NCBI GenBank assembly: GCA_954871525.1
Contig: OX940871.1
Coordinates: 29,238,586 to 29,302,585, forward strand
DNA length: 64,000 bases
Direction: 5' to 3'
DNA from: Parietaria judaica
Lineage: Eukaryota > Streptophyta > Magnoliopsida > Rosales > Urticaceae
This document shows, in pieces, positions 62,669 to 64,000 of this stretch; the first letter of the stretch is position 1, and every line of letters starts with the position of its first letter. The notes under the pieces are model-generated. The model was not told the DNA's origin and made no database searches. It saw only the letters and a list, made by a program, of their open reading frames with translations. The translations under genes and the position numbers were made by a program.

Positions 62669-63530
62669 AATATATAAGCCCTAAAATCATTATTTTTTCA
62701 ATTGGTTCGAAATTTAAGGTTGTAAAAAATGTAAAATAAAGAAATGCTATAGGAAATGCTATAGCATTTCCTATGGCATTTCTCGTCAACATTTTAATCC
62801 TTGCATATTTTTGCATGAGAACTCTTGTTATATTCAAATTACAATGTATAAGCCCTAAAATCATTATTTTTTCAATTGGTTCGAATTTTAGGTCGTAAAC
62901 AATGTAAAATAAAGAAATGCTATAGGAAATGCTAGCATTTCCTATGGCATTTCTCGTCAACATTTTAATCCTTGCATATTTTTGCATGAGAACTCTTGTT
63001 ATATTCAAATTCCAATGTATAAGCCCTAAAATCATTATTTTTTCAATTGGTTCGAAATTTTAGGTCGTAAACAATGTAAAATAAAGAAATGCTATAGGAA
63101 ATGCTAGCATTTCCTATGGCATTTCTCGTCAACAATTTTATCCTTGCATATTTTTGCATGAGAACTCTTGTTATATTAAAATTCCAATATATAAGCTTTA
63201 AAATCTTTATTTTTTCAATTAGTTCGAAATTTAAGGTTGTAAAAAATGTAAAATAAATAAATGCTATAGGAAATGCTAGCATTTCCTATGGCATTTCTCG
63301 TCAACAATTTAATCCTTGCATATTTTTGCATGAGAACTCTTGTTATATTAAAATTCCAATGTATAAGCCCTAATATCATTATTTTTTCAATTGGTTCGAC
63401 TTTTAGGTTGTAAACAATGTAAAATAAAGAAATGCTATAGGAAATTCTATTGCATTTCCTATGGAATTTAATGTCAACAATTTAATCCTTGCATATTTTT
63501 GCATGAGAACACTTGTAATATTAAAATTTC
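62669..63530 (+). repeat. HOR unit 11, five monomers (862 bp)
   Basis: Monomer lengths are 174+171+172+172+173. The second monomer (62843-63013) is extra. It begins like M2 (TTTTAGGTCG, GCTAGC dyad) but ends like M1 (CAACATTTTAATCC). M3 again carries the short dyad, as in unit 10. Confidence 0.92.
62843..63013 (+). repeat. Chimeric M2/M1 monomer, 171 bp
   Basis: The left half has the M2 markers GAATTTTAGGTCG and GGAAATGCTAGC. The right part has the M1 tail CTCGTCAACATTTTAATCC. A crossover between M2 and M1 near the dyad at about 62,935-62,960 would give exactly this chimera and one extra monomer. Confidence 0.85.
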
Positions 63531-64000
63531 AATATATAAGCCCTAAAATCATTATTTTTTCAATTGGTTCGAAATTTAAGGTTGTAAAAAATGTAAAATA
63601 AAGAAATGCTATAGGAAATGCTATAGCATTTCCTATGGCATTTCTCGTCAACATTTTAATCCTTGCATATTTTTGCATGAGAACTCTTGTTATATTCAAA
63701 TTCCAATGTATAAGCCTAAAATCATTATTTTTTCAATTGGTTCGAAATTTTAGGTCGTAAACAATGTAAAATAAAGAAATGCTATAGGAAATGCTAGCAT
63801 TTCCTATGGCATTTCTCGTCAACAATTTTATCCTTTCATATTTTTGCATGAGAACTCTTGTTATATTCAAATTCTAATGTATAAGCTTTAAAATCATTAT
63901 TTTTTCAATTAGTTCGAAATTTAAGGTTGTAAAAAATGTAAAATAAAGAAATGCTATAGGAAATGCTATAGCATTTCCTATGGCATTTCTCGTCAACAAT
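63531..64000 (+). repeat. HOR unit 12, cut by the window edge
   Basis: M1 and M2 are complete and M3 is partial. M2 has AAGCCTAAAATC as in unit 10, and CCTTTCATATT. The array clearly continues beyond the window. Confidence 0.92.

Larger units (their letters stand above)
55752..63530 (+). repeat. 693-bp four-monomer higher-order repeat array
   Basis: The M1 start marker AATATATAAG lies at 55752, 56433, 57126, 57819, 58512, 59207, 59900, 60593, 61286, 61979, 62669 and 63531. Seven of the spacings are exactly 693 bp; the others are 681, 695, 690 and 862. Each unit has the order M1-M2-M3-M4 with lengths 174+172+174+173. Corresponding monomers in different units are far more alike than neighbouring monomers within a unit, which defines a higher-order repeat. 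Confidence 0.95.
1..64000 (+). repeat. Tandem satellite array, ~174-bp monomer, fills the window
   Basis: The whole window is head-to-tail copies of one A/T-rich monomer. The recurring CTCGTCAAC landmark starts at 474, 648, 822 and 996, giving a spacing of exactly 174 bp, and it continues at 172-174 bp to the right edge apart from local deletions. I count roughly 370 monomers, all in one orientation. The consensus is about 28% G+C. I saw no unrelated insert, no coding sequence with non-repeat composition, no tRNA or rRNA and no transposon end. The length fits one nucleosome plus linker, as in many centromeric and pericentromeric satellites of plants and animals. I do not recognise this family by name. 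Presence of the satellite is certain; a centromeric role is inference. Confidence 0.98.

Noticed and set aside
1..64000. CRISPR array, because short palindromic units recur at regular spacing
   Set aside because: The interval between palindromes is itself conserved in every unit, so there are no unique spacers. The unit is 174 bp and no cas gene is present.

Overview
This window is one uninterrupted array of tandemly repeated satellite DNA. I find no protein-coding gene, RNA gene, transposon or CRISPR array in it. The basic unit is a monomer of about 174 bp with roughly 28% G+C (48 of 174 in the consensus I counted by hand). It is repeated head to tail about 370 times, always in the same orientation. 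Every stretch I read on either strand belongs to this one family, including the parts that read as open frames.

The organism is a eukaryote. The monomer length (nucleosome plus linker), the A/T richness, the higher-order repeats and the frequent CG-to-TG/CA differences between monomers fit a centromeric or pericentromeric satellite in a methylated genome. A plant is my first guess, but I do not recognise this family by name, and animal or protist satellites can look alike.

Each monomer has fixed landmarks: an A(A/T)TGTATAAGCCCTAAAATC segment containing the heptamer CCCTAAA; a T-rich tract; CAATTGGTTCGAA; an A-rich tract; a 42-bp near-perfect inverted repeat; CTCGTCAACAATTTAATCC; TGCATATTTTTGCATGAG; and a variable GAACTCTTG/GAACGCTTG/GAACACTTG segment.

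Layout. About 1-19.7 kb is a mixture of diverged monomers with patchy segmental copies: a 1,559-bp offset pair, a 1,135-bp tandem duplication, and a ~1.9-kb block copied about 6.9 kb away. About 19.7-40 kb is dominated by nested and large duplications with offsets of 684/1,886, about 4,980/5,330, 2,083, 1,008 and 1,378 bp. At 41-43.5 kb the array becomes a 347-bp dimer repeat. At 45.3-46.5 kb there is a 509/510-bp trimer. At 48.25-51.24 kb there is a 1,494-bp tandem duplication that carries monomers lacking the inverted repeat. From about 55.75 kb to the right edge the array is a regular four-monomer higher-order repeat of 693 bp (174+172+174+173), with eleven complete units and one partial unit. 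Homogeneity rises from left to right, so the most recently amplified DNA lies at, and probably beyond, the right edge.

The many minus-strand open frames, up to 325 codons, arise because 174 is exactly 58 codons and the consensus lacks a stop in one minus-strand frame. They encode the same 58-residue repeat over and over. The frame is broken in every unit of the most homogeneous part, so I do not annotate them as genes.
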